Below are positions 13,481 through 60,162 of a DNA stretch of 64,000 nt, one piece after another. Under the pieces are notes generated by a model. The model had not been told where the DNA came from. It saw only the letters and a list, made by a program, of their open reading frames with translations, and did not search any database. Origin of the DNA: Patagioenas fasciata (Eukaryota; Chordata; Aves; Columbiformes; Columbidae); NCBI RefSeq assembly GCF_037038585.1, contig NC_092522.1:48831661-48895660 (forward strand), given 5' to 3'. Position 1 is the stretch's first letter, and each line of letters opens with the position of its first letter. The position numbers and the translations under genes are program-made.

Positions 13481-13485
13481 AGGTC
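13481..13485 (+). repeat. 5-bp target-site duplication, right copy
   Basis: AGGTC, identical to 12858-12862, directly follows the LTR end CCAGGACA. Confidence 0.8.
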
Positions 13486-16400
13486 AAGGAAAGCTGGCAG
13501 GAGCTGTGTGTGCCCAAGTGCTGAGCGAGCAGTAATCTCTTCAGCCGACAGACCTGGGGTAAAAGATTGACTTATACACCTCTGTGGTGATTTGCCCCAT
13601 GCACCCAGAAGCTAGGGCAGCTGACATTTGCTTTCCATGGCTCACTGTGTTCAGTGCAAGCTACACTGATGAGTCTGCTCAGAGGAACTCCAGATATGCC
13701 CAACCTTTTCTCATCCCCATATGCTCCTTGGCTGCCTCTTCCCTACCTTGGCAGTTGTCTACAACTAGCACTGAGGTCCACCCAGGGGCACACAAAGCCA
13801 CACCACCCTGCGCACACTGCCAGGGGCACAGTCCTTCCTGGCTGAAAGGAACTGTGCCAGCATTGAGGGCAGATGGTGCTGCCAACACACAGCCTGCGCT
13901 CCTCTGCCTCAGTGCGGCAAGAGAGCAGAGCTCCTGAGCTGCCTTCTCACACCAGCGATTTTCATGCACCTAGTTGCTTGCAGCTAGGAAGAAATTAGTT
14001 TGGTGCTGCTTTTAACACTGGGATCTTGGCTGCTGGTCCCTGGCAACATAAAGGAGAGGGATGTGCTCTCCTCGTGTCTACATGTCCTGTGGTGTAGGTG
14101 GGTTTGGGGTTGAGCTTATGAGAGCACAGAATTTGCAAGTTCTCACCTCTTCCTTCTTTCTCAAGCACTCTCAAACCAATATGCTGCACACTCAAAACAA
14201 ACCACTTCCTTGCAAGCATCTGTACTCTGAAGTTTCATGTAATTCAGAACTGCAAAATCACTTTCTCCAGGTACCTCAGTGAGCATCAGCATGAGATACT
14301 CTGACAAGGAGTCCAAGAACACCTGGCGTTCACTTCTCTGGACAAGCAAGAACCTTATTCTGTGTAAAGAAGATGAATATCGAGGAGGTGTTTGTGCCCA
14401 TTCTTGGTTTTCGGGACTCTCCTTTCCCTTTGCTGCCATGACTCATAAAACTTGTTAAACCAGAGTATGCCTACTAGGAGAACATTTAATTACATAGCAG
14501 TTGCAGGGTAGCAATGGAATTTATATTTGACAGGTTCACGGCAAGATGGCTTTATCTACAAGCTGTTTTGATGTCAGCATAGCCAATTCCATCAGGTAAG
14601 GCTGGGCAAGCTGTACCAGGCACCAAAACAGCAAGCAGGAAGGTAAAATACGTGCCAGGAACAGGCTCGGGACACGGGTGGTTTGCATAAACAGACTGAA
14701 AACATGCTTGTCATCACTGCGCCTGGGTCAGTGTGTGGAAACATTATCTGCTAAGCCAACAGCCTCGCACTGCACAGTGACCTAGATAGGAAATACGATG
14801 CAGGGAGGGACAAGGTGAGACTGTGCACTGTTGTAACACAAGGATCAGGTTATTTGCTGCTGCTTTTATCTGGCTATAAGAGTTTAATAGTCAATAAACC
14901 ACTTGGAAACAAGTTCTGGCCTCTCCCTTCCTTCTCAGGCACTCATACCAACACAGTGCTGCCAGACCAACATATACACAATGTGTTTCATTACTTAGCA
15001 AAATATTAACAAAATATTCTGAAAACCACTGTACACATCACAGGTACCTGTGCATCACTTTCAGAGTACAGCCTAAAGGTTTCTGTGCAGCTGCTCAGAG
15101 AGATTGCACCAGCATTGGAGTGAGTGCTCTTCCTTTTGTGTGTGTAAACAGATTGGTTTACATGAAGAAAACTCTTTCCAGTCTGGCCTTTGAGACTGCA
15201 GTGGATGATTCAGTTGAAGCAGGTTAGGATGACTTTAGCTCACTGGAATCAAAAAACAAAGCAAAGTGTTTGGGAGCTAATGCATGCTGCTGTATGAAAT
15301 CCCTTCCCATTCGTACACGTTTCATCACAGTGTACTTAAAAGCCATACACATGACCAAGTAATTTGTCATCAGTCTATTGTTTTGGTTTTTGTTGTTTGT
15401 TTTGTTTGGGTTTTTTTAACTGTTTTTTCATTGTTTTTTATTGTAGTTTACCTTATAATTAGCACATTCTATCATACATTCTAGCCTATTTAAGATCAGA
15501 TTGTTCTGATCTTAAAACTCTACCATAAAACTTTAGCACCCTGAAAGAAGTACTGTTCTGGCCCAGGAAGCACATTTCTCTCACCTTTAAAGAAACTGTA
15601 TATGGGTGACACTTTCAGGAAGGCAGAGGAATAATAATATTGTAGGGATTATGGCTTAGTGTTCCTGTATTATCATTTTTTATCATTTTTATATCCTCTC
15701 TTAATTCTGAAACTCTGCTGGCAGGAAGAAAAATATTTAAAGATTGCATATCAAAAGTCTTTGAGATCAAATAATAACTTATGTACAGCCCGGTGTGTTC
15801 AACATGCAGTCTGTAAGCAGGAAAATGGTTTGCTTTCATTTTTCATTTTTCTGTAGAAAGAACATTGTCTTCCAAATTAGCTTTGTTGACTCCAAATTAC
15901 TGTGCTTAGTCAAAATTAAGCCTCCCCTCCCCCCCCCCTTTTTTTTTTTAATTTTCAGGTTTTTCCTCCCAAATAATCAGGTAATGGAATATTCTTCTTT
16001 CAAATACACAGTAACCAAGATTTTGATATTACCATGAGCCTGAGCTATCAGAAGTCAGAGTGAAATATTCCTTTTTCAATCTAATTTTTAAGGTGTTTGT
16101 TTGTTGTTTTTTTTTAATCATACATGAAGCTTGAATTCAACAAAATTTTTGCCCTGCATTTAAACCATAGATAAAACTTAGAAAACACACTGCAACCAGA
16201 TTTTGGAAGACAACATTTTTTAGTTTGCTGTCAATCAAGGGACTTACATTAATGAAAATGGAATAGTGTTAGGACAGATTCTTCTAGCTTCCGTAGCAGG
16301 CAGCTGGTTTTCTTCTATATCTACGTATTTTTCAGAAACAAAGTTCCAAGTGTTTTGCTCTTGGGACTTGCTCCAGAGTTGCATAGTATCTCTCTCATGA

Positions 16401-19400
16401 CAGTCCATCAGAGCAATTTAAAAATTTCTATGTGATAAAATATGGTAATTGTTACAGCATTTATTGCTGTTTTCATTTACCCTGGTGAAATCACTTCTCC
16501 ATTCTTTCTGGAGAGTGAAATATCTCCTCTTTGGGAGTGTTTATTGACTGATTGAGGGAATATCAGGTATCTTCCTTTGTCACTGGCAGCTGACGGTCGC
16601 TGCGGCTGCATTTTCCACTCTGCCAGCAGTAGTTTCTGCGTCGGATCTAAAGGAATTTCTCCCCCCACAAACAGTTTTGCAAAGAGCCTTCCATCTTAAT
16701 TATTCTCCTTTTGACCCGTCTGCAGACCCCATCTTACACACGAGGAGGTCCCGTTCTCCTTCCCGCTCCCACCGCACTGCTCTGTAACGCCCCTTCTGCT
16801 GCCTCCACGGGAGCTTGGCGCTCCCCTGCAGAACCGCCCTCCAAAACCTCCTCGGGATGGAGACCTCCTCTATTTATAGAGTGCTGGGGTTAGATGGAAG
16901 TTTCCAGAGAGCGTTCTGGAAGGGCTCCCATCGAGCTGCTCTGAAGGTTTACGAGGGGAAATGAACTTGCTACCTTGCTTCACAGCTTCACCCTGCATGT
17001 TGCATTTACTAAACCTTTGCAGTATAACATATAGTGCACCGGGCAGGCATTCCATGTTACGCTTTGGCATTTATGAACCTTGAAAAAGTTTTCTTTCTTA
17101 TGTGCACTGTGCATATCTGGATTACAAACAAAAAATCATTGGTTTGGGACAGATTCTCTAATATGAACCTACATTCTCAATTGATTTTTATTCTAGGTTT
17201 GTGATTCAGCGCTATCTCAAAATAACAGAGGGAGAACTTCTTTCAGCTTTATGCTGTAGTTTTTTTCTTAAAAAAATCAGTCTCTTGAGGCTGATATTTT
17301 TAAACTGAAAATAAGGTTCCGTTAGTGAATGCACTGCTGAGTGTTGCTCCACAAAGATATGATTCAGCATTTCTTTTACTCATGTCACAAATGAAATGCG
17401 GAATATTCCTTAAAATAGGGGAGAAATGGTCACCCTAGCTAAAATAAGGTAGGAGCCAGGCTGGGTATGCAGAGTAGGCATATCCACAAACACACATGAG
17501 CCTTTGTGTGTATACAAGCCAGCCACGTTTGGCCTCTCACATTGATAAGTTGCTGTTTATTGGCGGGGAGGGGAAGGGGAAGAAAAAAAGCAGCAGACTC
17601 TTAACTACTTTTGGCCAAAGCACAGGGCTTTTATTGGAGGATATGTTTGCACAAGGGAGGAGCATTGTGTCCCACCTAAATTTCAACAACATGTACCATT
17701 CAGTAAATAGGTGAGGACAGAGTCTCTATCTATTCTCTGCCTATCCCCTCCAGTTCGAACTCTATCTGTATCACACTGTGAGGAAACTGTCATCTGAGAA
17801 ACCCCTTTAGCAATCTGTTTTTTAATGAAAACTCCTGAACAGGGTCCTAGCATTAGACACAGTCTGAGGCTAACCACTCCACAAAAGAAACAACAATCAA
17901 AAAACCCCTACCAAACACAACAATAAAAATATAATCATGCCAGGGAGAAAATGTAAGCCTAATAAAACAGTAAGGAAAAAAGTTAAACGCAACCCGACAA
18001 GATACGCATTATCATCTTCCATTGCACTGTGGGTGGACAAAGAATGTGTAAATTGCTTGCTGACCTGGTTTTTGCTTCTGCATAAAAATGAAAGGCCATT
18101 TCTTCTAGTACCAATAAATGCCACCTTATCTCTAGGTCACTAACTAGCTACCTGGGTGAGCAAGGAACAGGTTCAGGGGTAGCAATTCTAACAGCAACAA
18201 ACTGATGCAGCATGATAGCAAGACTCAGATGCAGCCCAGCCCTAATTACAGCTCTGTAGCACGTACTATCACTCCAAGAACAAACCAAAGATGTTAATAA
18301 TTCATATTCAGCTGTGTGCTTGCATGAACTCCTAGAAAGTTTAATTTTCCGAGACCTAATATTTAGGTACTGCCTTCCAAAAGCTCTTCAGCATGCAACT
18401 CCAGCATTGTGTTTTACTGGATTCATTAATAGCGTTGCACCATCTGAATGTCCACTGAAAGAGAGAAAATGAATAGTGTCAGCTTAGACCATGCAGGGGG
18501 AAAACAGCAATTCATACTAATATAGGAATTTAAATTACTATATATCCACTACTCGTATTCCTGGTTTAGTAAGTATCTGGCCTTTGTATATGTTACTTGG
18601 GAAGTGCTTTAAAACATGCTGAAATGTCTTACTCTGGTAGTAGACTATCTTACTCTGGTACTAGACTATTTGCACAGAGGATTGTGCTTGTTAGCAGAGC
18701 AACAAGAAGACACGCACCACCACCATAATGACTGCGCATCAATATCACAATTTTTAATTCATTTTTTCAGTTCTAAAATCTCAAGAACTATTTTAATAAG
18801 CAGGCAGAACCTCTCAACTGCTGGAAATGGAAAAACAAAACAAACAAACAAAAACTTACAAAACTCACAAAATGTGAGTCCCTGTTATGCTGTGCACAGA
18901 ATGAATAGCCTGGAACATCTCTTCCTGCATTCTTAGACAGAATCAGCTGATGCCAGCCATGATCCTGTCTTGATACAGAATCCTGCACTGATTCTCCAAA
19001 CTGAGTTTCAAAGGGAAAGGCTTCTCTCTCCACTGAGGAGAAAGTAGAAATGGGTCAAGTTATGTAATACCAAGTAAATCAGGTTGAAGTTACATGACAT
19101 GACTGAGTCAGCTTACCATTCTGACTTGGGTGGTCCTGCCTGACTCCTGGCCTTGCTGGTCCACACCCTCTCTTGCACCACATCAAACTGCTGGGTAAGC
19201 CGATCCATCTTGTTAAGCCTATAGAGAACTGTTCTCTTGAACTGACTCACCAAAGGGCTTGACAAATGTGGTGCTGAGGAGCGTGCTGCTGGAGGGAGCA
19301 GAACCACCCCTTTTGGTGGGCAGCAACTCAACACTGTGGCTTAATTGTACCACAAGTGGAGAAAGCGTTGCAGAAAGGATCAAGAGGAGCACTGAAGGCA

Positions 19401-22400
19401 AATGGAAGGACATGGGAGTAAAAGCCTGTGTCTTCAGGAAGGATGGAAATGAAAGAAAAGGCATCATGAAGCCCTCGGGAGTAACAGGACACTGCATTCT
19501 GATGTACATCAGAGTGGTGCACAGGGAGGCACAGGCACTGTCCTGGCAGAAGGGGAGTTGCGGGTACAGGGGAAGATGAAGCTCAGCTGTACTGAGTCCA
19601 TCGAGGTAGCAATGGCTCTGCAGGTTTTAGGCTCACAATGCTCATGTACGTGCCTGCAGCCAGTGGTGGCAAAGGTGAGCTGTTCAGGACAGATGTGTTA
19701 TCTTGATATTATAATTTAACAGAACGTGAGCTATAATATTTTATCCCCATTGTTCAAGAAAAGGGGGAGGACACCATTGTTCACTTGGAAAACAAACAAA
19801 AACGAAGCATGCCCCCATGTTTCTTGAGAAATCAACTCATCAAAAAAAATCAAAGCCTAAGTCTTATTGAGGAATAACACCTAGTCAGTCTTATCAAGCC
19901 AAAACACTTTCCTTCCTCTCTTAAATTACTGAGACAGGTTTCTCCTTTCATAGCAGCAGATGTTTTAAGCCTGCAATATTCTTAGAATCTATCTTCCTGG
20001 TACAACTGCCTCAATAAGAAAAATAATTTAGAGATAACAGAAATTGTGCTAGCCAGCTGCAGTAACAGAAACTGTATCTTCACCCAAAACGTCCAGTCTT
20101 TTAACAAATACAACTTAATGGTTTCAGGAGCAGTTCTTGAATTCCTCTCTTGAGCTTTGGGTAACAGTTTCTAGGGCATCAGGAAAAAAAACATAAGACT
20201 GTGGCCCGTTAAACAGCAGGATATATTGTAATGCTTGAGATGAGGCACTCTCAAGCTTCCCAAACCAAGGGGCACAGAGCAAACTGCCTACACCGCAGGG
20301 CATCCCTGTTCTCTTTTCCAAATGCAAGGCCAGGCACTGGCAGAAGACAGAACTACGTGCCTGGCAGCTGAAAGATGAGGAAAGAGAAAATATGATGTGC
20401 AATAAATCAGGTGCGTGCAAAATAATCGTGGCAGGCCACACCATCTTAACACTGCTCGGCATTGTTTCCACCTTGATGATCTTTCAGCATGTCACGATGC
20501 TGAATCATGATGACACAGGGGCAGGAAGCACATATCAGATGGAAAGTGAAAAGGTCATGTTATGATTGCGGACCTACCGAGTGCTAGAGAGACTTTCTTT
20601 ACATTGGAGTCCCTTGTTCTTATGCTGGAAGACTTACCTGCATTGAAATCAAGAAAAACTTCTGGAGCAGTTCAGATAAATTTGACTTACATATAGATAA
20701 AACAGGATTTTTATCTTTTTTTTTCCCCAAAACTGCTTATGGATTTCCCAGAGTGCTTCAAAAATGTTCTTTAAAAGTAACTTTCTGTCCTTAACTAGAC
20801 CTTAAGCACCCTGAGGGCCTGCTGGCTTGCTTAAGTTAGAGGCCAAAAATGTACATAATTGTCAATCTTTAGCAAGACAGGGAGTTCTTTTCTAACCAAA
20901 GCCAGAAATACTCCCTCTGGAAAAACCTCACAAACAATGTGGAAAAAGCTTTTGAACTTTCCATGGTACAAAGTTTAAAATGGGGACAAAACTGGAATGA
21001 GTCAGTCTTGAGCATTTTCAAAGCTCTGCTGAATTTCCATAGCTTTACAGATACTGACATCTGGTAGCAGTATTTTCAGTTTAAAAAAAACCAAAGAAGA
21101 CATTGTCTTGTACTTCCTTAGCATAATTCATTTTTCTTTAAATACGAATAAAATTATTAAAGCAGTCCAATATTTTTGCCTGCATAAATCTCTCTGGATC
21201 AACCCCAACCATATTTTTTATGCAATAAAAAGAGGCTATGTTCCCAGAGAAGCAAATTTCAGACAGATTCAGGGACAGCAAAAACAATTTCAGTTTAAGA
21301 GCCCAGAGGAATCCTGCAATATTAAATGCAATATTCAACATCAGTTTACACAAAGTAATTGAGAATAATCCTCCTTACAATTTAGCCCAACACTTATAAG
21401 CTCAGGGTATAATGGAAGGTTTTTCCTTTAAACATTACACCATTATGATATCCAGTGATAAACAACTAAATTCTGTCACTTTAATTTCAGCAAACTTTTA
21501 GGGAAACTCTACAATGGCATCAATAAGCACTAAGCAGGATGAGAGATGGTTCAGGGTGCTGTGGATTATTTTCAGGGCTCTAAGCCAAATTCTCCATTGT
21601 CTCAAAGCTCTGTGCCACTTCATATTGTGACAGAATAGCCAGCTCTTGGCGTATCAGAGAGCTGAAGCCTGGATCTTGAAAGCTGCTGAGACCCCTTTGG
21701 TTGTGCTGGCCACAATGACTTGACAGGTTCACATGGTTGCAGAATGAAACCGAGTGCGCTCCTCTGTGAGCAGCAGCACAGCCAGTCAATAACCCCACAC
21801 TTTCCTGATCACCTCTGATGGGTGACCCCTCCTGCTCTGCCAGAACAGGGGGCAGGAGAGGTATTTGGGAGATGAGTAAACCACGCTAACCCTTTGAGCA
21901 CCTCAGGAAAAGAGCGTGCATTTAAAAAGGAACACTTGCATAGCCTTCTGGATGTACTCTGTACAGTTTGTCCTGATTAGAAAGGAAGTGAGTTTAACGG
22001 AGAATCCAACTCAGACAAACAGTTCTCTACTTTTATTTGGAAAAGCTGCAAACCTGTTACAGTTCACTTGCTAGTATGAAAAGCAAGCTTGAAAAATGCC
22101 ACTGTTGAGATCAGTGAATAATGGTTTAAGTGAAATAAGGGCAATCAGGCTGAAGAACATGGTGGACTGGTCTGGGGGGGAAGAGGGCAAATGCTACAAG
22201 CTCCCAAGTTCTGAATTTTAATCATGACACTCTTGCGGACACACTTCTGTCTGGCTCATGCCTTTCACTACAACCAGCCTTGGGAGCACGTGTAGCTTCC
22301 CAGTGGTCTTCTGGTAGCAGTGAAAAACAACCTGGAATCCCAGGGACTTTCTTCCTGTTCACAGCAAAACTATCTGAGGAAGATATTACTTCTTATTTAA

Positions 22401-23954
22401 ACTTCATTTCTAAGCCAATTCTGTTCTGAGAATTAGACTTCTCTAATCTTGTTATTCTGCATTCCTCTCTCTTGTGGTGCTTCGAAGATTTCTTTTTTGG
22501 TTGCTTATACAACCTTACCACTGCAGTACTCAAAATATTTAAAGCATGGTATAAATACAGCTATTATTACTACTTAAAGAAAACAGGAAAGTTATTAACT
22601 GATCAACCTTTGTTTTTTATTTCTAATAAACATATCAGATCCATCTCTAAATGGTGACAAAAAAATGTGACCTTGCATTAAGTTTATCCCACAACATCCT
22701 CATCATGACTGGTATTACTTTAAGGACTTTTCATCTGCATTCTCTGCAAAGCAATGTCTTGTCACTAGCACCAGTCAAGTTTTTTTTCCAACGCTCACTG
22801 ACATAGACAAGATATTAGCTATCTCAGAAACACGATGCTTAGGGAGCAAGTGAAGAGTAACGTGCAGAAAAGAAAGAGAAAGAAGTCCCTTCCCCCTCAG
22901 TTTTGGCAACCATCATGTTGGTCATTTTGCTTTGTACACCATATGTTGCTTTTTGCTGTTCTTTGTCCTTATGCTGTCTTTTAAGGAACAAGCTCTTTGG
23001 TAATGAATAGAGTCTTTATATGCTTGGAAAACATTTCTAGCATGTTGTAGACACTATTGTAATATAAATACTCATTGTCTTCCAGAGCATTCTTACCACT
23101 ACCACGACTCTTTTCTGCAGCTTTTTCACTGGACAACAACCTTCATTAAATTGTTTTGTGCTGCTGGTAAAGTGCTGTAATCATAAAATATGGCAAATGC
23201 TTCATATACCTGAAGATGGATTTTGCTGAACATGTTATTTCTGTTGATCACACTGGGGAACAGTATGTCAAGACAACCTGAAGTAGCTCAGTAGATTAGC
23301 AAATGTTAAAACAAAACCCAAGACATTTAACTACATCCCAAAAGATGTGTGGGAGAGGGAAAGAACAAAAGACTTTTGAAGCCAAATTAGCCCATGAATT
23401 AATAACTATCATTAGGTTTTAGTCACACACCATATTCTTACCTTGGTCCTTTTATTATTTGTTTCATAGTTGGACTATTGAGTTTTAAGTCTGTGACTTT
23501 CATTTCCCTTATGTTTGCTGAAGGAGTACAGAAAAATGCAGAAGGTCTTTAACTCTTCAGTTTCTTTCTGGCAGAACATCATTGTTTGCATTTCTGAAGT
23601 TTTTGAAAATAACAGTCTTGACTCCCTTCTCATTTGGCCCAGTTTAACAATGCTGCAAGTCCACGGAATTCAGTTGCATTCATCTCACTTTAAAGCAAGC
23701 TAGAGGAATGTCTAGCCTAGTATTGCTGACATACCTCATACTCCTTTAGTTAAAGAACAACTCTCATTAAACCTAGATTAAAAATTTGTGCCCTTTATGC
23801 TCTGGATTTAAAACGCATTTTTAGACCACTTCCTTCTGCCTCCACTGCTGTATTTTCCTCCCTTTAAGAGCAATGAACAAATAGATTACTAATCTGCAAC
23901 TCTGTTTTTAGTTCTCAGCTTTTCCAGTTCATTTGGTTGTGGTTTTTTTTTTTT
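13486..23954. other. intergenic, no gene supported
   Basis: About 10 kb with no recognisable coding exon or RNA gene. Notable small items are a perfect 12-bp inverted repeat at 15489-15516 and a C/T homopolymer pair near 15932-15950. The short ORFs look like chance. Confidence 0.55.
15489..15516. repeat. perfect 12-bp inverted repeat, 4-nt loop
   Basis: TTTAAGATCAGA (15489-15500), loop TTGT, then TCTGATCTTAAA (15505-15516). It could form a stable small hairpin or cruciform. It has no gene context and no terminator role is implied in a vertebrate genome. Confidence 0.85.
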
Positions 23955-24110
23955 TTAAATCAGCCTTGGATCTTGCTGATCATGTTGTTCACCTTGAAAT
24001 CTCATCCTTTGGGCTTTCATGACCTTGTCCTCTCAGTACTCCTTTTGCCTTTCTAATAATTCACACTGTTTTGCTCTCTCATTTTCTGTGTCCGTACCAC
24101 AGGCATCTGT
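23955..24110 (+). mobile_element. L2-like LINE reverse-transcriptase relic
   Basis: In the frame starting at 23960 the + strand reads SALDLADHVVHLEISSFGLS. This aligns block by block with the L2-clade RT segment that runs S-A-A-F-D-T-V-D-H, then L-L-E, then S-S-F-G (family knowledge). Just after a frameshift another frame reads FHDLVLS, matching the next L2 block (FHDTVLS-type). A poly-T tract (23943-23956) lies immediately upstream. It is short and heavily decayed; the true extent may reach about 24,200. Confidence 0.6.
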
Positions 24111-25100
24111 AGCCTTGGCACATTTTGTTTCTCCTTTTACATCCCTCACATAGTACATGCAGTGCCTAACACTCCTCCAACTCCCACTGCTATGTCAGTT
24201 AATTTTAAATCCAGTTCTATAGAGAGAAGAACCAAACCATTTTAACTGTGTACATAAAGCTACCTCACCATCATAAACTATATTGCAGTCTTAAGCCTCA
24301 CAACAGCCTGTAAGGAACAAAAGTATTACTAATCCTTTTCTAGTGGCAAAGAGAAACACATTTATCCAAAATCACAAAAAAACCTGTGGCAGCCTATGGT
24401 TTACCAACCAGAGGGATTCATTTCACCTTTCTACCTCCAGATCTGTATAATGGCTAATGCATCTGATACTTGTTGGACTTCAGAAAGGATTTTCTTAACT
24501 TACAGGTACTGCACACCAACAGCAGGTGCTGCCCCTCACCAGCCCAGCCCCTGAACTGAATGCTTGCTGTCTTCTCACCAAATGGTCCACCGAGGGGGTG
24601 GGAAGGAGAACCCCCAGCACAAGAGGAGCCCTTGCTTTGGCTTACCATGAGGCTCTGAGGCACCGACCACCATGCTGAGCTGTGTAACAGGAAATTACAG
24701 AATACACTCCACTTTCCTAGCATCTACTACAAGCAAGTAAGCAAGGCCACGGTTAAGCCAGATCAATCGGAGCTTTCACATCACCTCAGAGAAGCCCAGA
24801 TCCTCATGTGGCTTCTGACAGCTGCTGTGACTGTCTCAGGACCTTTGCCCCTCCACCAACACTGCTTTGCCAAACCAGTTTCCTTTTTCCTGTCAGGGGC
24901 TTTGCCATGTTGATCACAGCGCTAGGCCTAACTCCTCCTTTCAGAAGCCACATCATCTGCTCTTTCTTCTTGCATGCTGCTTTGTTTTCTTCTTAATGGG
25001 GCTAACTCCAGCCTTCCTTACCACCTGGTTAGGTGGCACACAAGCCACATGTTATTTATGAAGGAGCCAGCACAAATCCGACTCTCCCAGCTATCCAGGG
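24111..25100. other. intergenic flank of CpG island
   Basis: GC content rises towards the island. No exon, repeat or RNA gene is recognised. Confidence 0.5.
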
Positions 25101-25371
25101 AGGATATTTTAGGGCCTACGGGAGCGACAAAACCTGGCCCTCCACTGCGGCTGGGTGCCGCAGCCGCCACACTCCCTGTCACTCAGGGCCACGGTGCCAA
25201 GCGTCCATGTCAGCCCGGCTCCTTTCCTGCTCCTCGGGGTTCCCGCCTCACCTGCCACGGGCCTGCACCCCCTCCCTCAACCCGAAAGATGCAGCTCGCT
25301 GCTGCAGACAAGGACAGGGGCACCCACAGATTAGTCACCCACCGCCTGCCCAGGCTCGGCCGGGGCGCCTC

Positions 25372-25419
25372 AGGCAGCCCAGATCAGAGGCAGCCCAGAT
25401 CAGAGGCAGCCCAGATCAG
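25372..25419 (+). repeat. three perfect 16-bp tandem repeats
   Basis: The unit AGGCAGCCCAGATCAG occurs at 25372-25387, 25388-25403 and 25404-25419 with no mismatch, just inside the 5' part of the CpG island and about 760 bp upstream of the EGLN1 start codon. The perfect identity suggests a recent or still variable expansion. Confidence 0.95.
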
Positions 25420-25642
25420 TGACATCCCCCGAGCTGGGTCTCCCCCATTCCCTGGCAGCCGCATTCCTCGGGAAGCCGCTTTCGCCCGGCCGCCCCATGG
25501 CCGCCACGGGGCCACGCCGGCCGAGCCCGCCCGACGCGAGGCCCATCCGTGCGCTCGGCGCCGCTGCTATGCCCAGGCCCCGCGGCTGCGGCGGTGCGCT
25601 GAGGCCGATCAGCCCTTCCGCGCGCCGCGGCCTGCTCCGGCC

Positions 25643-25680
25643 CGGCCCCGCCCGCCTGGCGTCCCGGCCCCGCCCGCCTG
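25643..25680 (+). promoter_or_regulatory. duplicated GC boxes (Sp1/KLF-type)
   Basis: CGGCCCCGCCCGCCTG occurs twice, at 25643-25658 and 25665-25680, 22 bp apart. Each copy has a CCCCGCCC core (25646-25653 and 25668-25675), the reverse complement of a GC box. Their place about 500 bp upstream of the ATG suits the core promoter of a CpG-island gene. Binding is inferred. Confidence 0.55.
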
Positions 25681-25714
25681 ACGCGCCGGCGGCGCTGGCG
25701 GGCTGGAAGTGGCG

Positions 25715-25722
25715 TACGTGCA
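25715..25722 (+). promoter_or_regulatory. hypoxia-response-element-type motif TACGTGCA
   Basis: The HIF-binding core ACGTG (RCGTG consensus) lies at 25716-25720 within TACGTGCA, about 465 bp upstream of the EGLN1 ATG and 35 bp downstream of the second GC box. A functional HRE in the proximal EGLN1 promoter is known in mammals, where HIF-1 induces PHD2 as negative feedback. The position here fits that element; I cannot align it to confirm. Confidence 0.6.
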
Positions 25723-25918
25723 AAGCGGGCCGGGAGAGTGGCGCCTCCTCCTCGCCCCGACACAGCGGCGGAGGCGCGGCGGGGAGAGGCGGTGGCTGCG
25801 CCGGCCCGCGCACTGGGCAGAGAGGCCGGCGGGGAGCGGAAGGCAGCCCCCCCACCGCGCCAGCCGGCTGCCCCCCGCCGCCGCTCTCCTCCTCGGCCGC
25901 GCCGCCGGCGGGGCGGCG

Positions 25919-25933
25919 ATGAGGCAGCGCTAG
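25919..25933 (+). other. upstream ORF 1 (4 codons + stop)
   Basis: ATG AGG CAG CGC TAG, in GC-rich sequence about 250 bp before the EGLN1 ATG. It is part of the mRNA only if transcription starts upstream of 25,919, which the promoter motifs at 25,643-25,722 would allow. Confidence 0.4.
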
Positions 25934-26058
25934 CGGCATTAGCAGCGCAAGGAGGGCGGCGCGGGCCCCCGTGGCAGCTCCGCACCCGGCCGCCCCGAAG
26001 GAGGCCGCAGGCCGGCGGAGGCGGAGGGCGGCGGGGGCCGCGGCGGAGCTGGGCGGCC

Positions 26059-26070
26059 ATGATGCAGTGA
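26059..26070 (+). other. upstream ORF 2, minimal (ATGATGCAGTGA)
   Basis: Two adjacent ATGs, the first in context GCGGCCATGA, then CAG and TGA, so a two- or three-codon ORF ending 111 bp before the EGLN1 ATG. Most plausible start sites would include it. Such minimal uORFs can lower or condition translation of the main ORF; the effect here is untested. Confidence 0.5.
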
Positions 26071-60059
<33,989 letters not shown>

Positions 60060-60162
60060 GCAACTCCCCTTGGCTATTCTCCCTGATAAATCTTGATGCT
60101 ATCTATTAACTTTTGAATGTGAATAACAAGATAAAGGAAAATCAACAACAAACCAACATTTT

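Noticed and set aside
19219..20471. Antisense open frames of 96 and 115 codons
   Set aside because: Translations look like random sequence; no conserved motif, and no start or splice context.
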